Below are positions 40,257 to 48,992 of a stretch of DNA of 64,000 bases, one piece after another. Position 1 is the first letter of the stretch. Each line of letters starts with the position of its first letter. The notes beneath the pieces are model-generated. The model worked only from the letters and a program-made list of their open reading frames with translations. It had not been told where the DNA came from and ran no database searches. Source of the DNA: Pseudomonas sp. ANT_H12B (GTDB lineage: Bacteria > Pseudomonadota > Gammaproteobacteria > Pseudomonadales > Pseudomonadaceae); contig NZ_VOBI01000003.1 of the NCBI RefSeq assembly GCF_008369325.1, positions 434,001 through 498,000 on the forward strand, given 5' to 3'. The position numbers and the translations under genes are program-made.

Positions 40257-42854
40257 ATGTCGAAGATTGAGATAGCACCAGTAGTAGCTGATGATTTCGA
40301 GACATGGCTGAATGCGCGCCCCAAGTGGTTGCAGACCGCAGCTCGAATGATCATCGACTCGAAGCGGCAGTTGAACCCGGATGAAATTAGAGCGCTAGCT
40401 AGGCTTTGCAAGCTCGAAGCCAAGGATGAAGCTGATCCAGGATTCCTGACCGTTACGCCTGGCACTTTATCGCTGGTAGCCAATAGACCTTTGCTTCGGA
40501 TCGAGGAGATCCTAGATGTTCATGGGCTGAACGCTATCAAGGCTGGTGCCAATCTTCCATTCGGCAAAAGCAATCTCTCGGTGATCTACGGACAGAATGG
40601 AACCGGTAAAAGCGGTTTTGCGCGGCTGCTGAAGGAGATCTGTGGATCACGCTCCAAAGACGAAATACGCAGCAACGTGTTCGATCCGACCCCTACGCCC
40701 TGCCGCGCTCATTTCAAGGTGTCAATAGACGGTAAGCCGGCGGATGTTCACTGGGACGTCCCAAGCGGGCCACACAAAGCTCTACGACATGCACAGGTGT
40801 TCGATAGTAAGGCCGCCCAGCAGTACATGGGCAGGACTGAGGCATGCTATGAGCCCAGTCGGATGAAGTTTGTATCGGCACTGATCGTCACAGCGGACGC
40901 TGTTAGTGCAGAGCTTTCAAGAGAGAAGTCACTACTCAGCAAAGCGTTACCTGCCATCCCAGAAACGCTAAATCACACCGCCGAAGCAAAATGGCTTCAG
41001 GGCCTGAAGAGTGCGACCACGACCGCCAGTATTGATAAGGAATGTCTGTACACAGATCTGCTTGATCGGGAGCGCATTGAGAAGGAGGCCCTACTCGCAG
41101 AGAAAGACATTGCAGGCCGACTGTTGAGCATTAACAAAGAAAAAACCGCGCTGAAGAGTATTGAAACAGCAATGTCGACTCTTCAACAGGGATTGAACGA
41201 TGCGACGGCAGGTACGCTAGAGACCCTGAAAAACGCCGCTGTCAAGGCCAGGAAATCGAGCGAAGAGGCGGCGGCAGCGATTTTCGGTAAAGCCGAACTC
41301 GATGGTGTTGGCTCTGCGACCTGGCAGGATATGTGGGAATACGCACGCGCATACTCGAACGGCACGGCCTACACAGAATCTCAGTTTCCCAATATTGCAG
41401 CTGACTCACGCTGCGTGCTATGCCATCAAAGCCTTGATGAGAATGCCAAAGCCCGCCTGACTGGGTTTGAGAAGTTCGTCACTGACGGCCTTGAGACAGC
41501 CGCCAAGAAGGCCGAAAAAAGTTTTACTGATCAGAAAACCCTGTTGCCAACTCTTCCCGGGGAACCAAGCTGGATCGTTCACATGTCCACTTTAGGCTTC
41601 GAGGAAACGGATGCGATCTCCTGGCTTGGCATGCTAAAAGCAAGGCGTGATCAAATCGTGTCGGGAAGCCCTGTCGGCACCATGCAACCGTTCGACTGGA
41701 AGAGCATCAACGAAGCGGTAAAAACGAAGTCAGCAGACTTGATTACCGAAGAAGGTAGCCTTTCGTCTCTGCTGAAGGATGAGCATCGTCAAGCAATGCA
41801 TGAGCGAGTTCAGAATCTTCAAGCCAAGCAGTGGCTCTCACAAAACAAGACCTCTATTAGCGCTGAAAGGGCTAGGCTGATAGCAGTCGCAGCGATAGAC
41901 AAAGCCTCACGCTCAGCGGCCACCAACGCTCTGACCACCAAAAAAAATGACTTGGCCAAAACTGAACTGGATGCTGGTTATCAAGCTCGATTCATCGAAG
42001 AGTTGAAGCTACTCGGTGGCCACCGCATTCCAATAGCTCCACTAAGCAAATCGGGTGGTAAAGGCAAGATCACCTTTGGTTTAAATCTCGTAGGTGCGCA
42101 CGGCTCCCATGGTTTGGAATATATCTTGAGCGAGGGTGAAACCAGGATCGCGGCACTCGCGGCTTTCCTAGCGGACACGACAGGATCAAACCAGTTAGCT
42201 CCGTTCATTTTTGATGACCCGATATCCTCACTCGACCAAGATTTTGAAGAGAAGGTTGTCGAACGTCTCGTGTCTTTGTCACAGACCAGGCAGGTCATCG
42301 TATTCACCCACCGACTGTCTCTTGTAGCCCAAGTAGAAGCTGTTACCAAGAAATGGGAGCAGACTCCAGGGATGCCTTCAATCAAGCCGACACTCACTTC
42401 ACTACAGAGGATGGCGAAGACTGCAGGCATCGTCGCTACTGCAAGCGCTCGAGACCTGAGACCGGAAAGTGCTGTCAGGGGGTTAATCGACAATACGATT
42501 ACGCGCTTGAAAAAACACCAGGAGAAGGCCGAAGTCGAGGCTTATGAGTCGCTCGCCAAGAGCGCTTGCAGTGACTTCAGGATCATCGTCGAGAAGACGA
42601 TTGAGTACATTTTGCTGGCAGACGTCGTAGGCCGCTTCAGACGTGCAATCAACACTCAAGGCAAGCTACACAAGGTCGCCAAGGTAACAAACGACGACTG
42701 CGTATTCATAGATGACTTGATGACACGCTACTCGGTGTATGAGCATGCTCAGTCTGAGGAGATGCCCAGCAGCGCTCTTGAGCTGGATGTCTTTGAAGCC
42801 GACGTAACAGCCCTGCAGAAATGGATTGCCGAGTTTGGATCGAGAGCGAGCTAG
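40257..42854 (+). CDS. RloC/PrrC-like AAA ATPase with zinc hook and HEPN-like C terminus
   Basis: An 865-residue ABC/AAA_13-type ATPase. The Walker A is GQNGTGKS at 112-119. A long helical insertion carries a zinc-hook CxxC (Cys386-Val-Leu-Cys389). The ABC signature SEGE is at 625-628, Walker B FIFDDPISSLD has Asp653/Asp654, and VIVFTHR supplies the H-loop. After the ATPase head, the last ~130 residues have R775-x3-E779 and R824-x5-H830. The latter fits the R-x4-6-H motif of HEPN RNases; the former resembles the R-x3-E of PrrC/RloC anticodon nucleases. It is therefore a candidate tRNA-cutting abortive-infection protein. No restriction-modification genes sit beside it. The start follows GAGGTAGGTTTGCC. 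Confidence 0.8.
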   Translation: MSKIEIAPVVADDFETWLNARPKWLQTAARMIIDSKRQLNPDEIRALARLCKLEAKDEADPGFLTVTPGTLSLVANRPLLRIEEILDVHGLNAIKAGANLPFGKSNLSVIYGQNGTGKSGFARLLKEICGSRSKDEIRSNVFDPTPTPCRAHFKVSIDGKPADVHWDVPSGPHKALRHAQVFDSKAAQQYMGRTEACYEPSRMKFVSALIVTADAVSAELSREKSLLSKALPAIPETLNHTAEAKWLQGLKSATTTASIDKECLYTDLLDRERIEKEALLAEKDIAGRLLSINKEKTALKSIETAMSTLQQGLNDATAGTLETLKNAAVKARKSSEEAAAAIFGKAELDGVGSATWQDMWEYARAYSNGTAYTESQFPNIAADSRCVLCHQSLDENAKARLTGFEKFVTDGLETAAKKAEKSFTDQKTLLPTLPGEPSWIVHMSTLGFEETDAISWLGMLKARRDQIVSGSPVGTMQPFDWKSINEAVKTKSADLITEEGSLSSLLKDEHRQAMHERVQNLQAKQWLSQNKTSISAERARLIAVAAIDKASRSAATNALTTKKNDLAKTELDAGYQARFIEELKLLGGHRIPIAPLSKSGGKGKITFGLNLVGAHGSHGLEYILSEGETRIAALAAFLADTTGSNQLAPFIFDDPISSLDQDFEEKVVERLVSLSQTRQVIVFTHRLSLVAQVEAVTKKWEQTPGMPSIKPTLTSLQRMAKTAGIVATASARDLRPESAVRGLIDNTITRLKKHQEKAEVEAYESLAKSACSDFRIIVEKTIEYILLADVVGRFRRAINTQGKLHKVAKVTNDDCVFIDDLMTRYSVYEHAQSEEMPSSALELDVFEADVTALQKWIAEFGSRAS

Positions 42855-42975
42855 CACGACTCATTGAGCGAGGGTCAGAATCATGATGAAACTCCTGATT
42901 CTGGCCTGATGCTGGACAGCAAAAGCCATCAAAGCAAGCTCGGCATTACCAATGCAAAAGCTGGTTCGGGAGCTG

Positions 42976-43461
42976 TCACTCTTCCTCCTGATGACTCAGG
43001 AAATCAAAGGTGGTAAGCGTGTCGCAGTTTAGGCAGTGGTACATACTCGACGCGTCTTGAAAGTGCATGCCGCAGAAGCTTCCGCAGAAAGGGCAGCACT
43101 CGTTCCATTCCAGGTTGCCCCAACTCCAGACGCCGAGATACTCGGGCACGCCATCCCGATCATTGCCGATGACTTCGAAAGCATCGTCGGTCGTACCGAC
43201 AAAGCCATCGATGCCGAAATGCTCGAGGATAGGCAAGATGTCCGCAGGATCCAGATCGAACCATTCGCCAGTACCACGAAGGTGAGAGAAGTTCTGATGG
43301 ATCTCCTTCTCCAGTCGCACGTCATCATCTGTACGAATCCAACCCAGAAGTAAAAGCTTCCTCGGATTCCCGGTTTGAAGGCCCTTTCTGCGGAGCTCGA
43401 TGTCCTTGGCCCGACCTATCTTCACCTTCTCATTACTATCTTCAATGAAAAAATAGATCAT
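42976..43461 (-). CDS. GIY-YIG (T5orf172/MUG113-like) protein with C-terminal zinc ribbon
   Basis: A 161-residue protein. The N-terminal half has the modified GIY-YIG pattern: IYFFIED, VKIGRAKDIELRRKGLQTGN, LLLGWIRT and RLEKEIHQNFSHLRGTGEWF, as in T5orf172/MUG113 domains. The C-terminal part holds CPFCGSFCGMHF and YHCLNC, a four-cysteine zinc ribbon. AAGGAGCGGAA before the ATG supports the start. It is convergent with the RloC-like gene and has palindrome pair B 129-193 bp upstream of its start. Nuclease activity is plausible from the family but unproven. Confidence 0.8.
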   Translation of the reverse strand: MIYFFIEDSNEKVKIGRAKDIELRRKGLQTGNPRKLLLLGWIRTDDDVRLEKEIHQNFSHLRGTGEWFDLDPADILPILEHFGIDGFVGTTDDAFEVIGNDRDGVPEYLGVWSWGNLEWNECCPFCGSFCGMHFQDASSMYHCLNCDTLTTFDFLSHQEEE

Positions 43462-43589
43462 TTCCGCTCCTTTCTTACGCCTGCGATTCCCTGTCTTTTA
43501 GCATCGGCAAAGAGATCTTCTGCCCTGGTGATTTATTAGTGCACGCAGCAGGGGCCAACGTCATTATTGGTCGCGTTATTCGCTCAATT

Positions 43590-43613
43590 TAATGTCCCCA
43601 AATAGGGCCATTA
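43590..43613. repeat. 24-bp near-palindrome, pair B unit 1
   Basis: TAATGTCCCC, AAAT, AGGGCCATTA. Same outer arms and CCC/GGG inner arms as pair A, 3,635 bp from pair A unit 1. Confidence 0.85.
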
Positions 43614-43630
43614 AGCCAAAAAATCATGGT

Positions 43631-43654
43631 TAATGTGCCGTATTGGGAGCATTA
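43631..43654. repeat. 24-bp near-palindrome, pair B unit 2
   Basis: TAATGTGCCG, TATT, GGGAGCATTA, starting 41 bp after pair B unit 1: the same spacing as in pair A although the 17-bp spacers are unrelated. Confidence 0.85.
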
Positions 43655-43693
43655 AATATGTATCTCAGAGCAACGTATCGCTAGCGTTCGACT

Positions 43694-44296
43694 CTAGGAG
43701 GGTAGTTGACTCTCGGATTCGCTGGCCTCATGGCGAGCCCAGCGCAACGCAGCTATCGACATGAATTGCCTAATCGCCAGCGCTCCCCTTTCATTTCTAG
43801 CTTTGGAGCCTGGCAAGGTCAAAGCTGCCTCAACCTTGGCACGGCTAGCTTCGTACATTGCAAATGCGTTGAACTCAGAATCAAGCAGCACCAAGAGCAC
43901 AGTATCGAAGGGTTGTCGTAGATCAATTGCCCCCATACGTCCCGTAATCTTTTGCGGGTTCAGGATACAGCGCCCCTTGATCTGGATTCTCGCGACGCCA
44001 TCTTCCAGCGTCTCTGTAGCGTCGTAACCTGCCTGCCTTGCAGGATGTAGTATCAGGCCGAGTCTAGTAGCAGCTTCGTACTCTGCGACCTCGCCTGTCA
44101 CGCCCAGCGGCTTGCCGGTCAGGCGATAGAATCTACGCGCGAGCACCTTGGCTTCTTTCAGAATCTCTAGGATTTCCTCCTGAATCAATGCCGCCTGCAG
44201 GGGCTCGTTGCAATTATTGCGTTCAGTCATCCGCGAATGCTTCCAAGGCAGGGAGCAGCTTGGGTAGCTCAGTAAGGTTGGCAGTGACGATGTCAT
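43694..44296 (-). CDS. Hypothetical protein, possible PD-(D/E)XK-like fold (DUF6998-like)
   Basis: A 200-residue protein. The central part (LTGKPLGVTGEVAEYEAATR, RQAGYDATETLEDG, ARIQIKGRCI) has an order of acidic and QxK residues like a PD-(D/E)XK nuclease core (E...D...Q-I-K). I recall this family as DUF6998, but no function is established. GAGGAGAAT lies just before the ATG at 44296, which favours that start over an internal ATG at 44230. It is on the same strand as the GIY-YIG gene, upstream of it; pair B palindromes separate the two. Confidence 0.65.
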   Translation of the reverse strand: MTSSLPTLLSYPSCSLPWKHSRMTERNNCNEPLQAALIQEEILEILKEAKVLARRFYRLTGKPLGVTGEVAEYEAATRLGLILHPARQAGYDATETLEDGVARIQIKGRCILNPQKITGRMGAIDLRQPFDTVLLVLLDSEFNAFAMYEASRAKVEAALTLPGSKARNERGALAIRQFMSIAALRWARHEASESESQLPS

Positions 44297-44657
44297 ATTC
44301 TCCTCGACTGCTCAATCTAGTCCGATCATGGCGAGTCCTAGGAAACCAACCAAATCGAGTCGGCGGTTGGCAATCGACGATAACTCAACTGTATACTTAC
44401 CCCTCAGCCTTCCCCTTGAGCTACAGGAACATCAGCATGACTGTACTCCAAACGATCTACTGGCAGCCTACGCCGCCTTAGCGCTACGCCCCCTCGCAAC
44501 GCCTCGCTCCGCCGGCTACGCTCTCGGCTGCGTATTGCTGTGTGCCCGGTTTTTTTTACACCCAAAGCACTCTTGAACAACCTTCACAATTTGAATTCGT
44601 ATCGACACGCTCGCCATTCGCCCGGCCCGCATGTGGTGCATTGCCTTGGATATTTAT
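44297..44657. other. Region upstream of SulP copy 1
   Basis: No gene is supported in these 361 bases. They separate divergent genes and should contain promoters for both. A short T-run (TTTTTTTT at about 44550) is present; a palindrome TGTATAC at about 44390 is only half of a LexA-like site. Confidence 0.4.
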
Positions 44658-46145
44658 ATGCTGCAAACACTAAAACAAACTTGGTTTTCCAACATCCGTG
44701 GAGACGTGCTCGCGGGGATAGTGGTCGCACTCGCGCTGATCCCGGAAGCAATCGCCTTTTCCATCATCGCCGGGGTAGATCCCAAAGTCGGTCTCTACGC
44801 CTCCTTCTGTATCTGTGCTGTCATCGCGTTCGTCGGCGGTCGACCTGGCATGATCTCGGCAGCTACCGGGGCGATGGCACTCCTGATGGTCACGCTGGTT
44901 AAAGATCACGGACTTCAATATCTGTTGGCGGCCACTCTGCTATGTGGGGTTCTCCAGATTCTCGCTGGTTTTCTAAAGCTTGGATCGCTGATGCGCTTTG
45001 TTTCACGCTCGGTAGTCACCGGCTTCGTAAACGCATTGGCGATTCTGATTTTCATGGCTCAGTTACCTGAGCTCACCAACGTCACCTGGCATGTTTATGC
45101 CATGACACTAGCGGGCCTAGGAATCATCTACCTGTTCCCGTATGTGCCTAAGATCGGCAAGCTGATTCCGTCGCCACTGGTGTGCATCCTGACCCTCACT
45201 GCTATCGCGATTTACCTGGGCCTGGATATCCGCACTGTGGGCGACATGGGCCAATTGCCTGACACGCTGCCAATCTTCTTGTGGCCAGAAGTCCCGCTGA
45301 ACTTTGAAACCCTGCGCATCATCTTCCCGTACTCGGCTGCCTTGGCCGTAGTGGGTCTACTCGAGTCAATGATGACCGCGACCATCGTCGACGATCTGAC
45401 CGATACCACCAGCAACAAAAACCGCGAGTGCAAAGGTCAGGGTGTAGCCAACATCGCCGCAGGCATGCTCGGCGGAATGGCGGGTTGCGCGATGATCGGC
45501 CAGTCGATCATCAACGTGAAATCCGGCGGTCGCACCCGGCTGTCTACGCTGTGCGCCGGCATCTTTTTACTATTGATGGTGGTGTTCCTGGGCGAATGGC
45601 TCTCCAAGATACCAATGGCAGCACTCGTCGCCGTGATGATCATGGTCTCCATCGGCACCTTCAGCTGGGATTCGTTGCGTAACTTAAAAGAGCACCCGCT
45701 GTCGACCAATCTCGTCATGGTCGCGACCGTCGTGGTGGTCGTGGTAACGCATAACCTGGCTTACGGGGTATTGGTTGGCGTGCTTTTGGCTGCACTGTTC
45801 TTTGCAAACAAGGTCGGACACTACCTCGATATCAAGAGCGCGCTTAAAGAGGCGGAGTCACATCGGACTTACCGCGTGGTGGGCCAGGTGTTCTTCAGTT
45901 CGGCAGACAAGTTCACCGAAGTGTTTGACTTCAAGGAAGCACTCAACAAGGTCACCATCGATCTGACACAGGCGCATTTCTGGGATATCACTGCTGTCGC
46001 AGCGCTGGATAAAGTGGTGATCAAGTTCCGTCGCGAGGGCGCCGAGGTTGAAGTGCTGGGCCTGAATGAGGCCAGCGCGACAATCGTTGACCGCTTTGGC
46101 GTTCATGACAAACCTGGCGCTATCGACAAGCTCATGAGCCACTAA
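44658..46145 (+). CDS. SulP family anion transporter with STAS domain, copy 1
   Basis: A 495-residue SLC26/SulP transporter. The membrane part (about 10-400) begins [20 protein letters not shown] and has GLYASF and [15 protein letters not shown]. The cytoplasmic STAS domain (about 410-495) has [15 protein letters not shown] and [13 protein letters not shown]. Substrate is uncertain: family members carry sulphate, bicarbonate, nitrate or dicarboxylates. The ATG at 44658 ([16 protein letters not shown]) aligns with the start of the second copy. The gene is GC-rich with typical Pseudomonas codon use. A universal stress protein gene follows after 11 bp, implying an operon. Confidence 0.9.
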   Translation: MLQTLKQTWFSNIRGDVLAGIVVALALIPEAIAFSIIAGVDPKVGLYASFCICAVIAFVGGRPGMISAATGAMALLMVTLVKDHGLQYLLAATLLCGVLQILAGFLKLGSLMRFVSRSVVTGFVNALAILIFMAQLPELTNVTWHVYAMTLAGLGIIYLFPYVPKIGKLIPSPLVCILTLTAIAIYLGLDIRTVGDMGQLPDTLPIFLWPEVPLNFETLRIIFPYSAALAVVGLLESMMTATIVDDLTDTTSNKNRECKGQGVANIAAGMLGGMAGCAMIGQSIINVKSGGRTRLSTLCAGIFLLLMVVFLGEWLSKIPMAALVAVMIMVSIGTFSWDSLRNLKEHPLSTNLVMVATVVVVVVTHNLAYGVLVGVLLAALFFANKVGHYLDIKSALKEAESHRTYRVVGQVFFSSADKFTEVFDFKEALNKVTIDLTQAHFWDITAVAALDKVVIKFRREGAEVEVLGLNEASATIVDRFGVHDKPGAIDKLMSH

Positions 46146-46156
46146 GGAGAAAGACA

Positions 46157-47008
46157 ATGACCCACGTTATGGCATGCATTGATAACTCACAATCCTCATT
46201 AGCAGTCTGCGACTACGCAGCATGGGCGTCGCAACAACTCAATGCCCCTCTGACCTTGCTCCATGTATTGGATAAAGAAAAATACCCGGCATCCGCTGAC
46301 CTCAGCGGCAATATCGGTCTCGGGAGTAGAGAGCATCTACTGGAGGAACTGGCCACGCTGGACGCCCAACGTGCCAAGCTCGCTTTGGAGCAAGGGCAAC
46401 ACATGCTTGAAAAGGCTCGCGAGCGTACTGTCATCTCCGGCGCTATCGCGCCTGACATGAAGCAGCGACATGGTCACCTTGTCGAAAGCCTGAGCGACCT
46501 TCAGGACGATATACGACTGCTGGTTATCGGGAGAGTGGGTGAAGACAGCAAACACAACGCTCACAGTCTTGGAAGCCAGATCGAAGCTGTTGTCCGAACA
46601 ATCCATCGCCCCATCCTGATCACAACCAGCCAGTTTAAAAAAACCGAAAAGGTCATGCTCGCATTTGACGGCAGCCCCACCGCCAATAAAACCGTGCAAA
46701 TGCTTGCTGCAAGCCCACTGTGCGAAGGCCTGACGATTCATATCGTTATGGTCGGAGCAGATTCCCAAGACAACCAGAGCGAGCTTGAGAATGCACGAAG
46801 CGCACTTGCCTCGTCCGGCCTGATGGTTCAAGCCGAGATTCGACCAGGCGAGGTAGAGACGGTTCTGCATGCTTATCAAGCCGAACACGCCATTGACCTC
46901 CTTGTCATGGGGGCGTATGGGCACTCACGCATCCGGCAGTTTCTGGTAGGCAGCACAACTACAACAATGTTGCGAACGGCAACTATACCGGTGCTATTGC
47001 TTCGCTAA
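46157..47008 (+). CDS. Universal stress protein, two Usp domains, partner of SulP copy 1
   Basis: A 283-residue tandem Usp protein (UspE-like). MTHVMACIDNSQSSLAVCDY starts domain 1; VMLAFDGSPTANKTVQMLA starts domain 2. Domain 2 ends with GAYGHSRIRQFLVGSTT, the G-x2-G-x9-G(S/T) ATP-binding signature. The end, TATIPVLLLR, is typical. AAGGAGAAAGACA lies before the ATG. It may regulate or respond to the transporter encoded just upstream; the pairing recurs at 54.0-56.4 kb. Confidence 0.9.
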   Translation: MTHVMACIDNSQSSLAVCDYAAWASQQLNAPLTLLHVLDKEKYPASADLSGNIGLGSREHLLEELATLDAQRAKLALEQGQHMLEKARERTVISGAIAPDMKQRHGHLVESLSDLQDDIRLLVIGRVGEDSKHNAHSLGSQIEAVVRTIHRPILITTSQFKKTEKVMLAFDGSPTANKTVQMLAASPLCEGLTIHIVMVGADSQDNQSELENARSALASSGLMVQAEIRPGEVETVLHAYQAEHAIDLLVMGAYGHSRIRQFLVGSTTTTMLRTATIPVLLLR

Positions 47009-47115
47009 GATCGATCCTGGGTCGTGGAGTTTCTTACAAATGAGAAATTCCATGACCAGCATGTGAAGCCCGCACTCGCGCAGAATTAGAACCTGTTATT
47101 TAAATATTATATTTT

Positions 47116-48324
47116 TTAATATTGATAATCTGCGCGCTCTAAAAATAATGCTTTAGTGGGAAGTAAACTGGCAATCAAAATAAATGCGAGGCAACCTAGC
47201 GCTTGAAGCCTAAGAGTAATACCCTGATCGATAAGTACACCCATGATTACAGGTGAAGCACCACTAGCGACTACACTCCAAGCTCCAACCAAAGATCTGA
47301 TTCGGCCTAGCTGTCCTTGACCATACAATTGCATCCACAAAGCTGTAGATAATGTTGACGCGACTGCTGAAGAGACTCCCGTCAATACTAAGTATAGAGG
47401 AGCTATCCATACAGAACTAGACAAATACAACATCACCATCGCTATACCTTGCGGCGCCATGAAAAAGGGCAGAATCCGTACTGGGCCATAACGATCTAAT
47501 ATTGGGCCAGAAAATATCAAAGATAAAGCTTGAGTAAGTGCATAAACAACAAACCACCCTGCAACCCAAGCGATACTCCAGTTCATCTCCTCGGACAGCC
47601 GAGCCTGATGAAAGAAGAACCCTGTCGTAATAAAAGGTGAGGCCAAAATAATTGGCAATGTCAGTAGAATTCGTGGGTCTCGCCATAACCTAAGATTGAT
47701 GGGGGGGGCAGTGGTTCTATTGCTTTCTTTTTTTTGTATGGAAATAGTGGTAGGAATTAGTCTTAGGGCAAAAGCCATTATCACTGCGACGACCACGGCG
47801 TTCACGATCCATGCCCAGCGCCACCCGATTGCATCAATCATTCCTACCGATGCCAATGGCATTAGCGCTTGAGCTAGTGCTAACCCCAAAGCAATCAGAC
47901 CGAGTGCTTTTCCTGCATCAATTGGAAATTTCCTAGCTGTTGCAGTCATCGCGGTATGAACCATTAACCCTTGACCGCTCAATCGCAATAAATAAAAGCC
48001 AACTCCTAGAGTTATAATCCCCACACTGGCGGCAGTAACTAACGATGCCAATACAAGGCCGATGGCGACAAAAAGGGTATAGCAAAATAGTGACACTCGG
48101 TCTATTAGGCGCCCGATCCAGGGCAGGGTTAACGCGCTTAAAAGTGTGGCCACTGCGTATATAGCACCAAGCTCTCCATCGGAAAGCGAAAAAAAACCTC
48201 TAAAACTGCCGCTATAAAGCGCGACGAAATAAGTTTGCCCAAAGCTAGAGGTGGCCATGAGAATGGCACCAAATAAAAGACCCTTCCAATTTAAACTGAC
48301 AAATTTCAAATATTTATACATCAT
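47116..48324 (-). CDS. MFS transporter
   Basis: A 402-residue protein with about 12 helices in two halves. The cytoplasmic loop between TM2 and TM3 has the MFS signature form GRLIDRVSLF (G-x-L-x-D-R). Helices such as LFGAILMATSSFGQTYFVAL and IWIAPLYLVLTGVSSAVAST-like segments are clear. The substrate is unknown. The gene stands alone on the minus strand, convergent with the Usp gene, and is AT-rich compared with SulP copy 1. Confidence 0.88.
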   Translation of the reverse strand: MMYKYLKFVSLNWKGLLFGAILMATSSFGQTYFVALYSGSFRGFFSLSDGELGAIYAVATLLSALTLPWIGRLIDRVSLFCYTLFVAIGLVLASLVTAASVGIITLGVGFYLLRLSGQGLMVHTAMTATARKFPIDAGKALGLIALGLALAQALMPLASVGMIDAIGWRWAWIVNAVVVAVIMAFALRLIPTTISIQKKESNRTTAPPINLRLWRDPRILLTLPIILASPFITTGFFFHQARLSEEMNWSIAWVAGWFVVYALTQALSLIFSGPILDRYGPVRILPFFMAPQGIAMVMLYLSSSVWIAPLYLVLTGVSSAVASTLSTALWMQLYGQGQLGRIRSLVGAWSVVASGASPVIMGVLIDQGITLRLQALGCLAFILIASLLPTKALFLERADYQY

Positions 48325-48992
48325 ATATCTCGCATTTTATTTCTCGCAAGGCCTTGCATCATAAAATCACCTGAACACAAATGATACCTTTACACTCCGC
48401 CCTCATGAATAATTATTACAAAGCGACGAAGGGTAAAGCTAGTACCGCGACTATCTCGTAAATGAATTTTAATAACCGCCAAGGTAAAATAAACAGTGCA
48501 TTTGAGACAACCTAAAACCTCGCAGCAGTTGAAAACTGAAATGGAAGCGGCCAGCTCAACTCAGACCACGACCGGAGCGAAATGCTAGAGAAAAAGCAAA
48601 GTACGCTGCACAACTATAATGAGTTTCGGGGTGGAGTTGAAGGGGATGGAGCAATTCGTAGAATGAATAATAGATCTCTATCATCGTCCATGACGAGAGG
48701 CTCTGCCTTCCGGGCAATGCGTAGAAACCCTGCCACGTAGAAAAGAATAAAAGCATTTAAATCAATAGGTTATATCAAAATTTAATCTCGGGGGCTCCCC
48801 TGCGACCACCTTTTAAATTGTCACCATTACCTTTGTGGCGTATAGTCGCAGCTGTGAGAAAAAATCAAATTAACTGCAAAAGAATGGCAGACACCAATGT
48901 ATCTCTTTACTAAAAGCTCTCTAGCGGAGCGTAAAGCGCCATAGCGTCACCTCGCCCAAGCCCTTCAATTCTTGGTTTGCGAGAGGATATCT
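48325..48992. other. 668-bp intergenic region before the PNPase-like gene
   Basis: No gene is supported. The sequence is AT-rich with scattered stops in all frames. It should hold the promoters of the divergent MFS and PNPase-like genes; GCATTTAAATCAATAGG at about 48755 is A/T-rich, but I see no convincing promoter pair. No repeat or RNA gene is recognised. Confidence 0.4.

Noticed and set aside
44385..44415. LexA box before SulP copy 1
   Set aside because: Only one half-site (CTGTATAC) is present; the matching ACAG half is missing at the required distance.
48556..48756. 66-codon frame in the region before the PNPase-like gene
   Set aside because: No ribosome binding site and no protein-like pattern.
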